This document shows positions 47,702-55,266 of a stretch of 64,000 bases of DNA, piece by piece; position 1 is the stretch's first letter; each line of letters opens with the position of its first letter. Below the pieces are notes generated by a model, which had not been told where the DNA came from, made no database searches, and was given only the letters and a program-made list of their open reading frames with translations. The translations under genes and the position numbers were made by a program. The DNA is from Chengkuizengella sediminis (GTDB taxonomy: Bacteria > Bacillota > Bacilli > Paenibacillales > KCTC-33759): positions 186,001 to 250,000 of the forward strand of contig NZ_SIJC01000003.1 of the NCBI RefSeq assembly GCF_010078385.1. The letters run 5' to 3'.

Positions 47702-48202
47702 TTATATTATTTCTTTATTAATAATTAACTGATAAAACAAAACATCTAACCAAGAATCAAACTTATAACCCACCTCTTTAAAACAACCTATGTATTCAAA
47801 GCCAAACTGCTCATGCATCTTTACACTTACTTCATTTCCTTTTGTAATACCGGAAATAATGACGTGGTGACCTAAACCTTCAGCGCGTTTAATCATTTCA
47901 GTCATTAAATTTTTGGCAATGCCCTTACCTCTAAATTTTTCATCTATGTATACAGATAACTCCACTGTTTGATAATATGCTGCTTTTGATCTATAAGGGG
48001 ATAAACTGCAATAACCCGCCACTTGATCATCAATACAAGCTACTATGATTGGATGTTTCTTGCCATAATGAGAAAACCACTCTTTTCTCTGTTCCAATGT
48101 TTCTTTCTCTAAGTCAAAGGTTGCCGTTGTTGTTAAAATGGCATGATTATAAATACTTAAAATTTCAGGAAGGTCTGTCTCAACTGCGTCTCTAATTATC
48201 AA
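47702..48202 (-). CDS. GNAT N-acetyltransferase (phosphinothricin acetyltransferase-like)
   Basis: Acetyl-CoA dependent acetyltransferase of 166 residues. The N-terminus MIIRDAVETDLPEILSIYN and the FDLEKETLEQRKEWF helix match the Pat/Bar/YwnH group. The acetyl-CoA loop is VELSVYIDEKFRGKGIAKNL, and HEQFGFEYIGCFKEVGYKFD and WLDVLFYQ close the fold. Members acetylate small amines such as phosphinothricin or methionine derivatives; the substrate here is unknown. It uses a TTG start at 48202 behind GGAGAT, at a long spacing of 11 bases. Confidence 0.92.
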   Translation of the reverse strand: MIIRDAVETDLPEILSIYNHAILTTTATFDLEKETLEQRKEWFSHYGKKHPIIVACIDDQVAGYCSLSPYRSKAAYYQTVELSVYIDEKFRGKGIAKNLMTEMIKRAEGLGHHVIISGITKGNEVSVKMHEQFGFEYIGCFKEVGYKFDSWLDVLFYQLIINKEII

Positions 48203-48383
48203 TTTGTTAGTTCATCTCCATCAGAAAATCATTAAAAATAAAAAAACAATATACTTAAATGTATTGTAATTCTCTTTAAAAATCAATGTAAATAAATACA
48301 AAATGTACAATTATTTTTTCATATATTATCCAATTAGATTTTTTGATTTTTGGGAAATACTAATTTTAACAAGGAGGGATAAC

Positions 48384-48653
48384 ATGACGAATAAAGATAT
48401 GGGGCCAATGTCAGGAGATCCTGTGGAAACTGAAGGCATATATAAAAATGAATGGGACAGAGAGGAAATGTTTAAACGTGGAGACATATTCCCTGCTGAT
48501 CCTCAAATGGGAACTACAGCATGGGTATTAAGTGCGTTTCCTCCAGATCAGCAAAGAAGAGAAACGGTTGATCCACGATTTAGATTAAACAATACAAGTG
48601 AATCCAATCATCAAAACAAACCACGTTTGCACATAGATCGAGGGGATAAATAA
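48384..48653 (+). CDS. Small conserved-looking protein of unknown function
   Basis: Soluble protein of 89 residues starting at ATG 48384 behind AAGGAGGG; an in-frame reading from 48303 has no ribosome binding site. It is rich in charged residues, with the run GIYKNEWDREEMFKRGDIFP and then ADPQMGTTAWVLSAF. This resembles short Bacillales proteins in which a tyrosine/tryptophan motif (GxYKNEWG) precedes a RGExFPADP stretch, but I cannot name a family. A second small gene follows after five bases, probably in the same transcript. Confidence 0.65.
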   Translation: MTNKDMGPMSGDPVETEGIYKNEWDREEMFKRGDIFPADPQMGTTAWVLSAFPPDQQRRETVDPRFRLNNTSESNHQNKPRLHIDRGDK

Positions 48654-48658
48654 ACCTT

Positions 48659-48919
48659 ATGTTTAAATCATATAAAGATCCTAATTTAGAACAGAGATTA
48701 AAGGAGTTACAAAAATACAAAATTAAAAAATTCTCTTCAGAATACCCTAGTGAAACCTGGAAAACATTGCAGTTGTATTCGCAAAAGAGACAGAAAAGAA
48801 ACATCATTATTTCACTAATCACTGCTGCCATCATTATTCCAATGGTAATTGTTCTATTAATGAGTAGACAAAATCAAAAACGAAGTTGGTTTCACCAACT
48901 CTTTTGCAGATGGCGCTAA
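48659..48919 (+). CDS. Small protein with one membrane segment, unknown function
   Basis: Protein of 86 residues. A basic helix (residues 1-47, e.g. DPNLEQRLKELQKYKIKKFS) precedes one membrane segment (about 48-68, IIISLITAAIIIPMVIVLLM), and the tail is basic. It begins five bases after the preceding gene; the ribosome binding site GAGGGGA lies inside that gene's end. I do not recognise it. The hairpin at 48924-48951 could end this transcript too. Confidence 0.6.
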   Translation: MFKSYKDPNLEQRLKELQKYKIKKFSSEYPSETWKTLQLYSQKRQKRNIIISLITAAIIIPMVIVLLMSRQNQKRSWFHQLFCRWR

Positions 48920-48951
48920 AAAAAATCACTGACCCCAATAGGTCAGTGATT
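48918..48951 (-). terminator. Terminator of the SleB-type hydrolase gene, probably bidirectional
   Basis: AATCACTGACC pairs perfectly with GGTCAGTGATT around a six-base loop. On the minus strand it is followed by TTTTTTT, a strong terminator 17 bases after the hydrolase stop. Confidence 0.88.
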
Positions 48952-48968
48952 CATTATGAATTCATCAA

Positions 48969-49934
48969 TTATTTCACAAATCGATGTCCACCAATTTCTT
49001 TCACTACTTCCTTACTATAAAAGAAGTCACTTTTAGATACTGCGGGGTTAAAGAAATATAAAGCACCTTCTACTACAATTTTACCTGCTAACACTTCTTG
49101 AGCAGCCTTGATTGATTGAGCGGACGGCTGAATAGTTTCAAACTTACCTGTTTTTACAGGTGTAAATTGATTGTTGGCATAGATTACACCTTTAATCGTA
49201 TTTGGAAAACGTGAATCATTTACTCGATTCAATATGACATTTCCCACAGCTATTTGACCTTCATAAGGTTCGTAACCTGCTTCTGCAGATATAATTTTAG
49301 CTAAAAGTTCAATTTCTTCTTCAGAAAAGTTTTGAGCTAATTTTGATTGCATTATAGATGGAATTACTACTTTTAATTGATCATTGATAAATAACTCATC
49401 GGATTCTAGTTTATTTCTGACTTTTAGTTGTTCAACCGTTATTCCATATTGTTCACTTATACTCTGTACAGTTTCACCAGGCATTATGGTATGTAGTGGT
49501 ATAGTTGATACATTCATTTGTTTGGTTTCTACATTGTACTGAAAATTTGCATGCAAAAATTCTGTGAGATGTCGAACAGGTATATAAAAATGATCATTTT
49601 CTATAATGGTTGGAGCATCCATATAATATCTTTCACCATTAAGCAGTACGCTTACATCATTTAATTTAAATGTTATCTGGTCTCCAGAATTCATTTGGAT
49701 AATAGCTTCTTTTGTATCCTTTATCCATTCAACTGTTGCGCCAAACTCGTCAACTACTATACGAATTGGTACATAAATACGACTTTCTTTCTCTACTATT
49801 GGCTTAGATAAATTTACTTCTTGAGAGTTAATTTTTATCAAGTAACTTGACTGTGACGCAAAACTAACACTCATCACTGTAAAAAATAAAAATAAACTTA
49901 TCGTTACAGCTTTTAGTTTTCGAATAAAAATCAC
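48969..49934 (-). CDS. SleB-type cell wall hydrolase with stalk and LysM domains
   Basis: Exported hydrolase of 321 residues. Signal peptide to about residue 26; a copper-amine-oxidase N-terminal-like module (about 28-140, with YVPIRIVVDEFGATVEW and YIPVRHLTEF); one LysM repeat (about 148-195, MPGETVQSISEQYGITVEQL); a C-terminal SleB/CwlJ hydrolase_2 domain (about 205-321). The catalytic glutamate is in AKIISAEAGYEPYEGQ, with the conserved NVILNRVNDSRFP and ALYFFNP. SleB-type enzymes cut spore cortex muramic-lactam glycan; with LysM instead of the usual domain this may act in germination or sporulation. It has its own terminator. Confidence 0.92.
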   Translation of the reverse strand: MIFIRKLKAVTISLFLFFTVMSVSFASQSSYLIKINSQEVNLSKPIVEKESRIYVPIRIVVDEFGATVEWIKDTKEAIIQMNSGDQITFKLNDVSVLLNGERYYMDAPTIIENDHFYIPVRHLTEFLHANFQYNVETKQMNVSTIPLHTIMPGETVQSISEQYGITVEQLKVRNKLESDELFINDQLKVVIPSIMQSKLAQNFSEEEIELLAKIISAEAGYEPYEGQIAVGNVILNRVNDSRFPNTIKGVIYANNQFTPVKTGKFETIQPSAQSIKAAQEVLAGKIVVEGALYFFNPAVSKSDFFYSKEVVKEIGGHRFVK

Positions 49935-50030
49935 TTCCTAATATAAAATTATGAAACCCATCCCTATTATAACATAGCAATGCAATCAAATAATTCTCAA
50001 TTAATGGAAGTGTATTATAAGAACATGAAG

Positions 50031-50052
50031 AAAAGACCCATAAGAGTCTTTT
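50031..50052 (-). terminator. Terminator overlapping the stop of the small exported protein
   Basis: On the minus strand AAAAGACTC pairs with GGGTCTTTT around TTAT, followed by CTTC. The stem starts at the stop codon itself. Confidence 0.7.
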
Positions 50053-50552
50053 TATTTTATAGTATACCCACCACGAACCATCACATAAATCGTGTAATCA
50101 ACACTCTCATGTGGCTTAATTCCGCGACCTTCACCAGGATTAATTAATAGATGGTTATTCTCAACGGCTACTCCGTTTAAAATATCTTTTGCACCAGTAA
50201 CATCGGCTAATCCATTGCTTGAATCACTAAAAGCGACTGTTTTACCAGTTCTAACTATTACCTCTGTTCCAATATTAGGATATAAAGCTTGTCCAGGTTG
50301 TAATTTTACAACTTCCAAAGAAGATGACGATATCCCTCCACCTATTGTTGATAAATCTACACCCGATAATTGTTCTTCAATCAATTGACCAATTGTCTCA
50401 TCTACATAACTTTTTGTTACTAGTGGATCATTTACTGAACCTGGTTGTTCAGAAGTGAAGGTATTTGCTAGGGAAGGGATTGAGGAGCCTGCTAAGTATC
50501 CACCTCCTAGTAATAGAGCTAATAAAGCTATTTTTGTTATGTGTTTTTTCAT
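50052..50552 (-). CDS. Small exported protein of unknown function
   Basis: Protein of 166 residues with a signal peptide (KIALLALLLGGGYLAGSSIP). The rest has the order DPLVTKSYVDETIGQLI, a glycine/serine linker, then a compact domain: VVKLQPGQALYPNIGTEVIV RTGK-type strands, GLADVTGAKDILNG, NHLLINPGEGRG and VMVRGGYTIK at the end. I know the same layout (VTKSYVD, then a G-Q-x-L-x-G-T-E domain ending in VRGGY) from other Bacillota exported proteins, but no function is established. It has its own terminator. Confidence 0.75.
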   Translation of the reverse strand: MKKHITKIALLALLLGGGYLAGSSIPSLANTFTSEQPGSVNDPLVTKSYVDETIGQLIEEQLSGVDLSTIGGGISSSSLEVVKLQPGQALYPNIGTEVIVRTGKTVAFSDSSNGLADVTGAKDILNGVAVENNHLLINPGEGRGIKPHESVDYTIYVMVRGGYTIK

Positions 50553-50659
50553 TGTGTTTCCTCCGATTTGGGTATGTATATTAATATAATATTATACTCT
50601 AAATAACATTTGGGGTTGCGGTATTATATCAATAACAATAATATAACTCTTAAACATTC

Positions 50660-50695
50660 AAAAATAAAGAGAAGCCCTAAACATTAGGACTTCTC
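50660..50695 (-). terminator. Terminator of S-layer gene 1
   Basis: On the minus strand GAGAAGTCCTAA pairs with TTAGGGCTTCTC (one wobble), followed by TTTATTTTT. Confidence 0.85.
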
Positions 50696-50713
50696 CTTGA
50701 CTTTATTATTATT

Positions 50714-53700
50714 TTAGATTCCATTATTATCTTGAATATTTGTTGGATTACTTATTACCTCATTACCTGAAGCATCATAAATTGAATCATCAGCAATATC
50801 TACAGTGTCAGCAGAATCTCCTAAAACATGATTAACATCAGCATTTAAATTAATTATTTGCAAGCCATTAGCAGTACTGTCCGCTACTTGATTTGATTCA
50901 AAAGTAGTCGAACCACTTACACTAACATCATTATAAGTAAACAAAGCTTCAGTAAAGTTTCCTTGACTTGCACTCTCATTAGGAAATACTATTTCACTAA
51001 ATGTAACTACTGTTAATGGAGAATCTTGATTCGTAAGATCAGCTTCAACTTTAATAATTAGTGGAGCAGCCTTATCATCAACCTCAACTTCATTTCCGTC
51101 TGATCCAATATTTCCTAGCTGGTTATTTGAAGCATCAACAGCGTTTCCGCTTGCATCAACGTAATAATAATTTAATGCAGCAGTACCAGTAAGGACATCT
51201 AATTCATTTAAAGTCAATGTAATTGTATTTGTAGACGAGATACCCCCAGTAACCCCTATTGGGTTGCCATTAATATCCTCAATAATAAATCCACTCCCAT
51301 CAGAAGTCACATTCTCATCAAAAGTTAAGACTATTTGATCAGTTATGCCATTCAGATTATTATCAAATGATTCCACTGTTTGAACAGTAGCAGGAGTAAC
51401 ATCTACAACATTAGCTACATCCGTTCTATCAACATTTGTATTTCCAAAACTATCTAAATCATCTTCATAAGTAACTGTTAATGTCCCACCTACAGTCCCC
51501 TGTACTTCGTTATTATTTGAAACATTAGAAATTAATGTTGCAGTACCTGAAAATACTCCAGAGTTATCATCTGTTTCTGTTAATGTAACTTGAATTGAAT
51601 TTCCAGATCCTGCTAATGCTACATTTACTTGATCTTGTGAGTTAGTAGTGTCCTCATCAGCGTCTGTTACAGTTACAGTAACTGTTTCGCCTATCTCATA
51701 GCTAGCTTTGTCTAAAGAAACAGATCCAGTAAACCCAAAATCATTATCCTCTATATTAATGACTTCAACATCATCAATTTCTTCAAGGATATTACCATAT
51801 ACGTCTTCAATATCATAGTCATTTACAGTACTTAATTCTAAATCAACATCTAAATCAGAACTATTTTGCTCTTCAACTCGGATTACAACATAGATACCAT
51901 CCGTATCATTTCCTTCTGAAAGATCAGCAGGTATTGTTGTATAATCATCCGTTGCATAAGCTCTAATTATATCGTTATAATCACTATCATTAAATTTAAA
52001 CTTCTTCTTGTAAATAGAACTGTCACTTATAAGCTCCGTGAATTCAATGATAACATGGTCTGTTTTATTATTTCCATCAACGTCAATCGCAAAAACGTTT
52101 TCTACTTTATCACTTCCAAGTGTTCTAAATGCTACTTCAGGAGCTATACCATCTACAGCAACCCTTGCATTTCCATTTATAAATGGCTCTGGAGCTAAAT
52201 TGAAAATGTTATGCGTATCTGGATCACTTTCATCTGCTTCAAATGATACTTTTATGTCTAGATCATCTTCTGCACTATCTCCAGTATTTTCAATTTCATT
52301 TTCTAAGAATAGTGTTACTAGTGTACCTTCATCGTTATACTCGATGTCTAATCCATCAATATCTCCATCACCATCGATGAATGAACCTTCTACTTTAAAA
52401 TCATCTTCACTTACTGAAGTCAGTTCTTGGTCAAATTGTACTGTAATTTCAGATCTACTAATTGCTGTAACATCATTTAAAGCTACTTTCGCTCTAACAT
52501 TACCAAATTCATCAATATCTATTGATATCTGGAATCCATCGTATTTATTTCCATTTACGTCCTCGACATTGGAAATTAATAACTTATCCGCATCTGCAAG
52601 CTCAGCAAGATCATCTTCAGTTAATTCTATCATGACTGTTTTATCGTTTTCGAAGAATTCAAAATCTCCATGAATTCTTGTTGTTTTATTTCCATCATAA
52701 AAACGATAATTATCTGGATCAATTGCTGTTTCACTAACTTCTTCTTTATAAATTATATATAATACGCTATCCTTACTTCCGTTATCATCAAATTCTACTC
52801 GACTTACACCAGCAAAAGTTAAATCATCTACGTCTAATTCAATTGAGTATTTTTCCATTTCATTTTCATATAACGTATCATCTACTAAATCAGAAATTTC
52901 TAAGATGATTGTGTTTCCTTCTTGATTGTCAAAATCAATTATTACGGATTCATTGTTGTTACCTGGATCAACTTCATGATCTACATCTAGTTCATCCCCA
53001 TCTTCATCAAAGAATTCAAAATTATCTTCATCAAATTCTTTAATGCGTTCACTGAAAGATACTTCAATTTCAGAACCAGAGATCACTTCCACATCCATTA
53101 CAGTTGGAGCTTCACGATCCGACTCAATCTCAATATCATAAGTCGTTGTTTCAAATTCATTACCCCAGTTGTCTACAATTTCTGAATCATTTGCATCATC
53201 TTTGATTGTAAACTCTACATCACCTGATGGTAATGGTCTATCATCATCCGTTTCTTCAGCAAATACTACAAATACTGTTGTTACTTTTTCATCTTCATCA
53301 ATATCATTTTCTCTATTTTCATCTGCATAGATTTCTACAGCTTTCCAAGATCTATAAGTATGATAGAAATGATCAGGCGTTAATCCACTAACAGGTTTAT
53401 CAAACTCAACTTCTATCACTTTTTGATCTGCGTTAATCACTTCTGCAGTTGGTATTTCTTTTGAATCTTCATAATCATAAGATTCTTTAAAGCTAATATT
53501 TGAATAACCTGCAAAGTCCTCTACTTTTGAAACAGTAATCGTGTACTCATTACCGTCTTTTAATTTAGAATTAAGGTCAACATTCACAACACGTTCATTA
53601 TTCTGATCAATAATTACATCTCTTACAGATAATTTTGTTGAACCTTTTTTAACAACAACATTAGAATCATCAATTATAAAATCATCTTTTGGATTTTCAT

Positions 53701-54664
53701 CATCCATGATTGGTTCATTAAATGTGATTTTAAAAGATTTAGGACCTGTAAATTCGATTCCTTCCACTTCTGGCAAATCACCATCAAATGGTTTAAATTC
53801 TTCTTCGAAATCCTCAATGATTTTTCCACCAATGTTCATTACTCCATCAATTTCAAGTGTATACTCTTCTTGATTATCCATTGGTTCTACTTTTAATACA
53901 ATTGTCTTACCATCTTCTTGTAGCTCAGCTCCTTCAACATCAATACCATCAGATAAATCATAATGATCTGTGTTTTCAGCTGTTACTTCATCTAACAATC
54001 CATTAAATTCAATAACGATTTCACGAAGATTGTCAGAGTCAATATTCTCTACTTCTAGTTTCTTTTGTGATTCTTTATAGTCTTCTACTTTCTCTACACT
54101 TACATAAGCAGATTCTACTAGGAATGTGCGGTCAGCATCTATAGTGTAATCATCATACTCACCAATTAGACCTAATTTTAATGCTGCCGCAACATATTCT
54201 TGCGCCCAAGCACTAACATCTGCATCATCAACTGATCCATCCTCATCATATTCCTTGTCTGTTAAGAATACATAACCTTCAACCAACATTTTTGCAAATT
54301 CTTGAAGTGTTACATTATCTTTCGGAGCAAATTTACCATTACCAATACCCTCAATAATGCCTGCATCTACTGACGCTTCAACATATTTATAAGACCAACG
54401 TTCTTTATACACATCAGAAAATGTTGGTGTATTAGGAATATCAGATAGATCTAAGTCAAATACTAATGCGATGATTTTAGCGGCTTGCTCACGAGTCATA
54501 TTGTCTTCTAAATGAGGTAAGCCATCACTATAACCATTAAAAATACCTTTGTCTTCCAATTCATTATATTTATCTTCAGCATCCATTTCTTTAGCAAAGG
54601 CCACTGAAGTAAGCATTGAGAAGACCATAGCTATAGATAGTAATATAGATAAACTTCTTTTCAT
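50714..54664 (-). CDS. S-layer protein with SLH domains, paralogue 1 (longest)
   Basis: Wall-surface protein of 1,316 residues. Signal peptide to about residue 24, three SLH repeats (about 26-200) that bind pyruvylated wall polysaccharide, for example GYSDGLPHLEDNMTREQAAK and VYKERWSYKYVEASVDAGII, then a chain of Ig-like beta domains of the SbsA/Big_5 kind. A typical one reads GPKSFKITFNEPI. It contains no cysteine after the signal and is very acidic. The first 900 residues align along their length with the two paralogues downstream in the sequence. About 350 extra C-terminal residues (from FGFTGSVSLDKASYEIGETV) have no match in them and form new Ig-like units. It is monocistronic, with a long leader upstream. 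Confidence 0.93.
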   Translation of the reverse strand: MKRSLSILLSIAMVFSMLTSVAFAKEMDAEDKYNELEDKGIFNGYSDGLPHLEDNMTREQAAKIIALVFDLDLSDIPNTPTFSDVYKERWSYKYVEASVDAGIIEGIGNGKFAPKDNVTLQEFAKMLVEGYVFLTDKEYDEDGSVDDADVSAWAQEYVAAALKLGLIGEYDDYTIDADRTFLVESAYVSVEKVEDYKESQKKLEVENIDSDNLREIVIEFNGLLDEVTAENTDHYDLSDGIDVEGAELQEDGKTIVLKVEPMDNQEEYTLEIDGVMNIGGKIIEDFEEEFKPFDGDLPEVEGIEFTGPKSFKITFNEPIMDDENPKDDFIIDDSNVVVKKGSTKLSVRDVIIDQNNERVVNVDLNSKLKDGNEYTITVSKVEDFAGYSNISFKESYDYEDSKEIPTAEVINADQKVIEVEFDKPVSGLTPDHFYHTYRSWKAVEIYADENRENDIDEDEKVTTVFVVFAEETDDDRPLPSGDVEFTIKDDANDSEIVDNWGNEFETTTYDIEIESDREAPTVMDVEVISGSEIEVSFSERIKEFDEDNFEFFDEDGDELDVDHEVDPGNNNESVIIDFDNQEGNTIILEISDLVDDTLYENEMEKYSIELDVDDLTFAGVSRVEFDDNGSKDSVLYIIYKEEVSETAIDPDNYRFYDGNKTTRIHGDFEFFENDKTVMIELTEDDLAELADADKLLISNVEDVNGNKYDGFQISIDIDEFGNVRAKVALNDVTAISRSEITVQFDQELTSVSEDDFKVEGSFIDGDGDIDGLDIEYNDEGTLVTLFLENEIENTGDSAEDDLDIKVSFEADESDPDTHNIFNLAPEPFINGNARVAVDGIAPEVAFRTLGSDKVENVFAIDVDGNNKTDHVIIEFTELISDSSIYKKKFKFNDSDYNDIIRAYATDDYTTIPADLSEGNDTDGIYVVIRVEEQNSSDLDVDLELSTVNDYDIEDVYGNILEEIDDVEVINIEDNDFGFTGSVSLDKASYEIGETVTVTVTDADEDTTNSQDQVNVALAGSGNSIQVTLTETDDNSGVFSGTATLISNVSNNNEVQGTVGGTLTVTYEDDLDSFGNTNVDRTDVANVVDVTPATVQTVESFDNNLNGITDQIVLTFDENVTSDGSGFIIEDINGNPIGVTGGISSTNTITLTLNELDVLTGTAALNYYYVDASGNAVDASNNQLGNIGSDGNEVEVDDKAAPLIIKVEADLTNQDSPLTVVTFSEIVFPNESASQGNFTEALFTYNDVSVSGSTTFESNQVADSTANGLQIINLNADVNHVLGDSADTVDIADDSIYDASGNEVISNPTNIQDNNGI

Positions 54665-55212
54665 AACCTTTTTTCTCCTCCTTGAGAATTATGTCTTAAA
54701 TTATTGTTCGATATAGAGTTCATTTAAAATCAATGATTCTCTTACATAAGTTACCCCCTTTCTAGTATTGAAACTGAATTTATATCATTACTTCTCTGTA
54801 ACAAATATTACAGAAAACTGTTAATTAACATTAATATTTCTGAAGCATTAAAACATAATTAATCCAAAAAAATACGCATCACGTAGGTATATTTATTTAT
54901 CTATATACTTATACACTACTGATCTTAAAAGGTTTCGGATTTCTCTTAATTTTTTTAGTAAAAAAATAATAATTTAGTAAAAATTAGTTATGTCAAAAAC
55001 TGTTCGTAATTAACAGATATATTTTAACTGTTTTTATTAAAAAATAATTTTCATATTAAGTTAACGATATGTAGCTAAAAAAAGTTGCATTTAATATTTA
55101 TTTATCCACTACCAAATAATCAAAAAGTTGAAGCAAATCATGTGAATTACTAAAGCTATTTTTTTGTAAAGTTTGGCTTTAAGTAATGTCCTTTTATCTA
55201 TAGGTACAGCAA
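54665..55212 (-). promoter_or_regulatory. Leader region of S-layer gene 1 with ATG-TAA start-stop
   Basis: No gene. Reading on the minus strand, in order: a hairpin CTGTAATATTTGTTACAG (54796-54813), a strong ribosome binding site AGAAAGGGGGT (54753-54763), then ATG directly followed by TAA (54747-54742), a one-codon reading frame, and then the real site AAGGAGGAG before the S-layer ATG at 54664. I could not fix the promoter. The other two S-layer genes have the same layout, but there the upstream ATG is in frame with the gene. Confidence 0.6.
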
Positions 55213-55244
55213 AAAAAGCCCCATGAAATTTCATGGGGCTTTTT
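55211..55244 (-). terminator. Terminator of S-layer gene 2
   Basis: Perfect 16-pair palindrome AAAAAGCCCCATGAAA with TTTCATGGGGCTTTTT, followed on the minus strand by TT. It folds with practically no loop. Confidence 0.88.
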
Positions 55245-55266
55245 GTTAAAGTATGTTTAATTTTGA

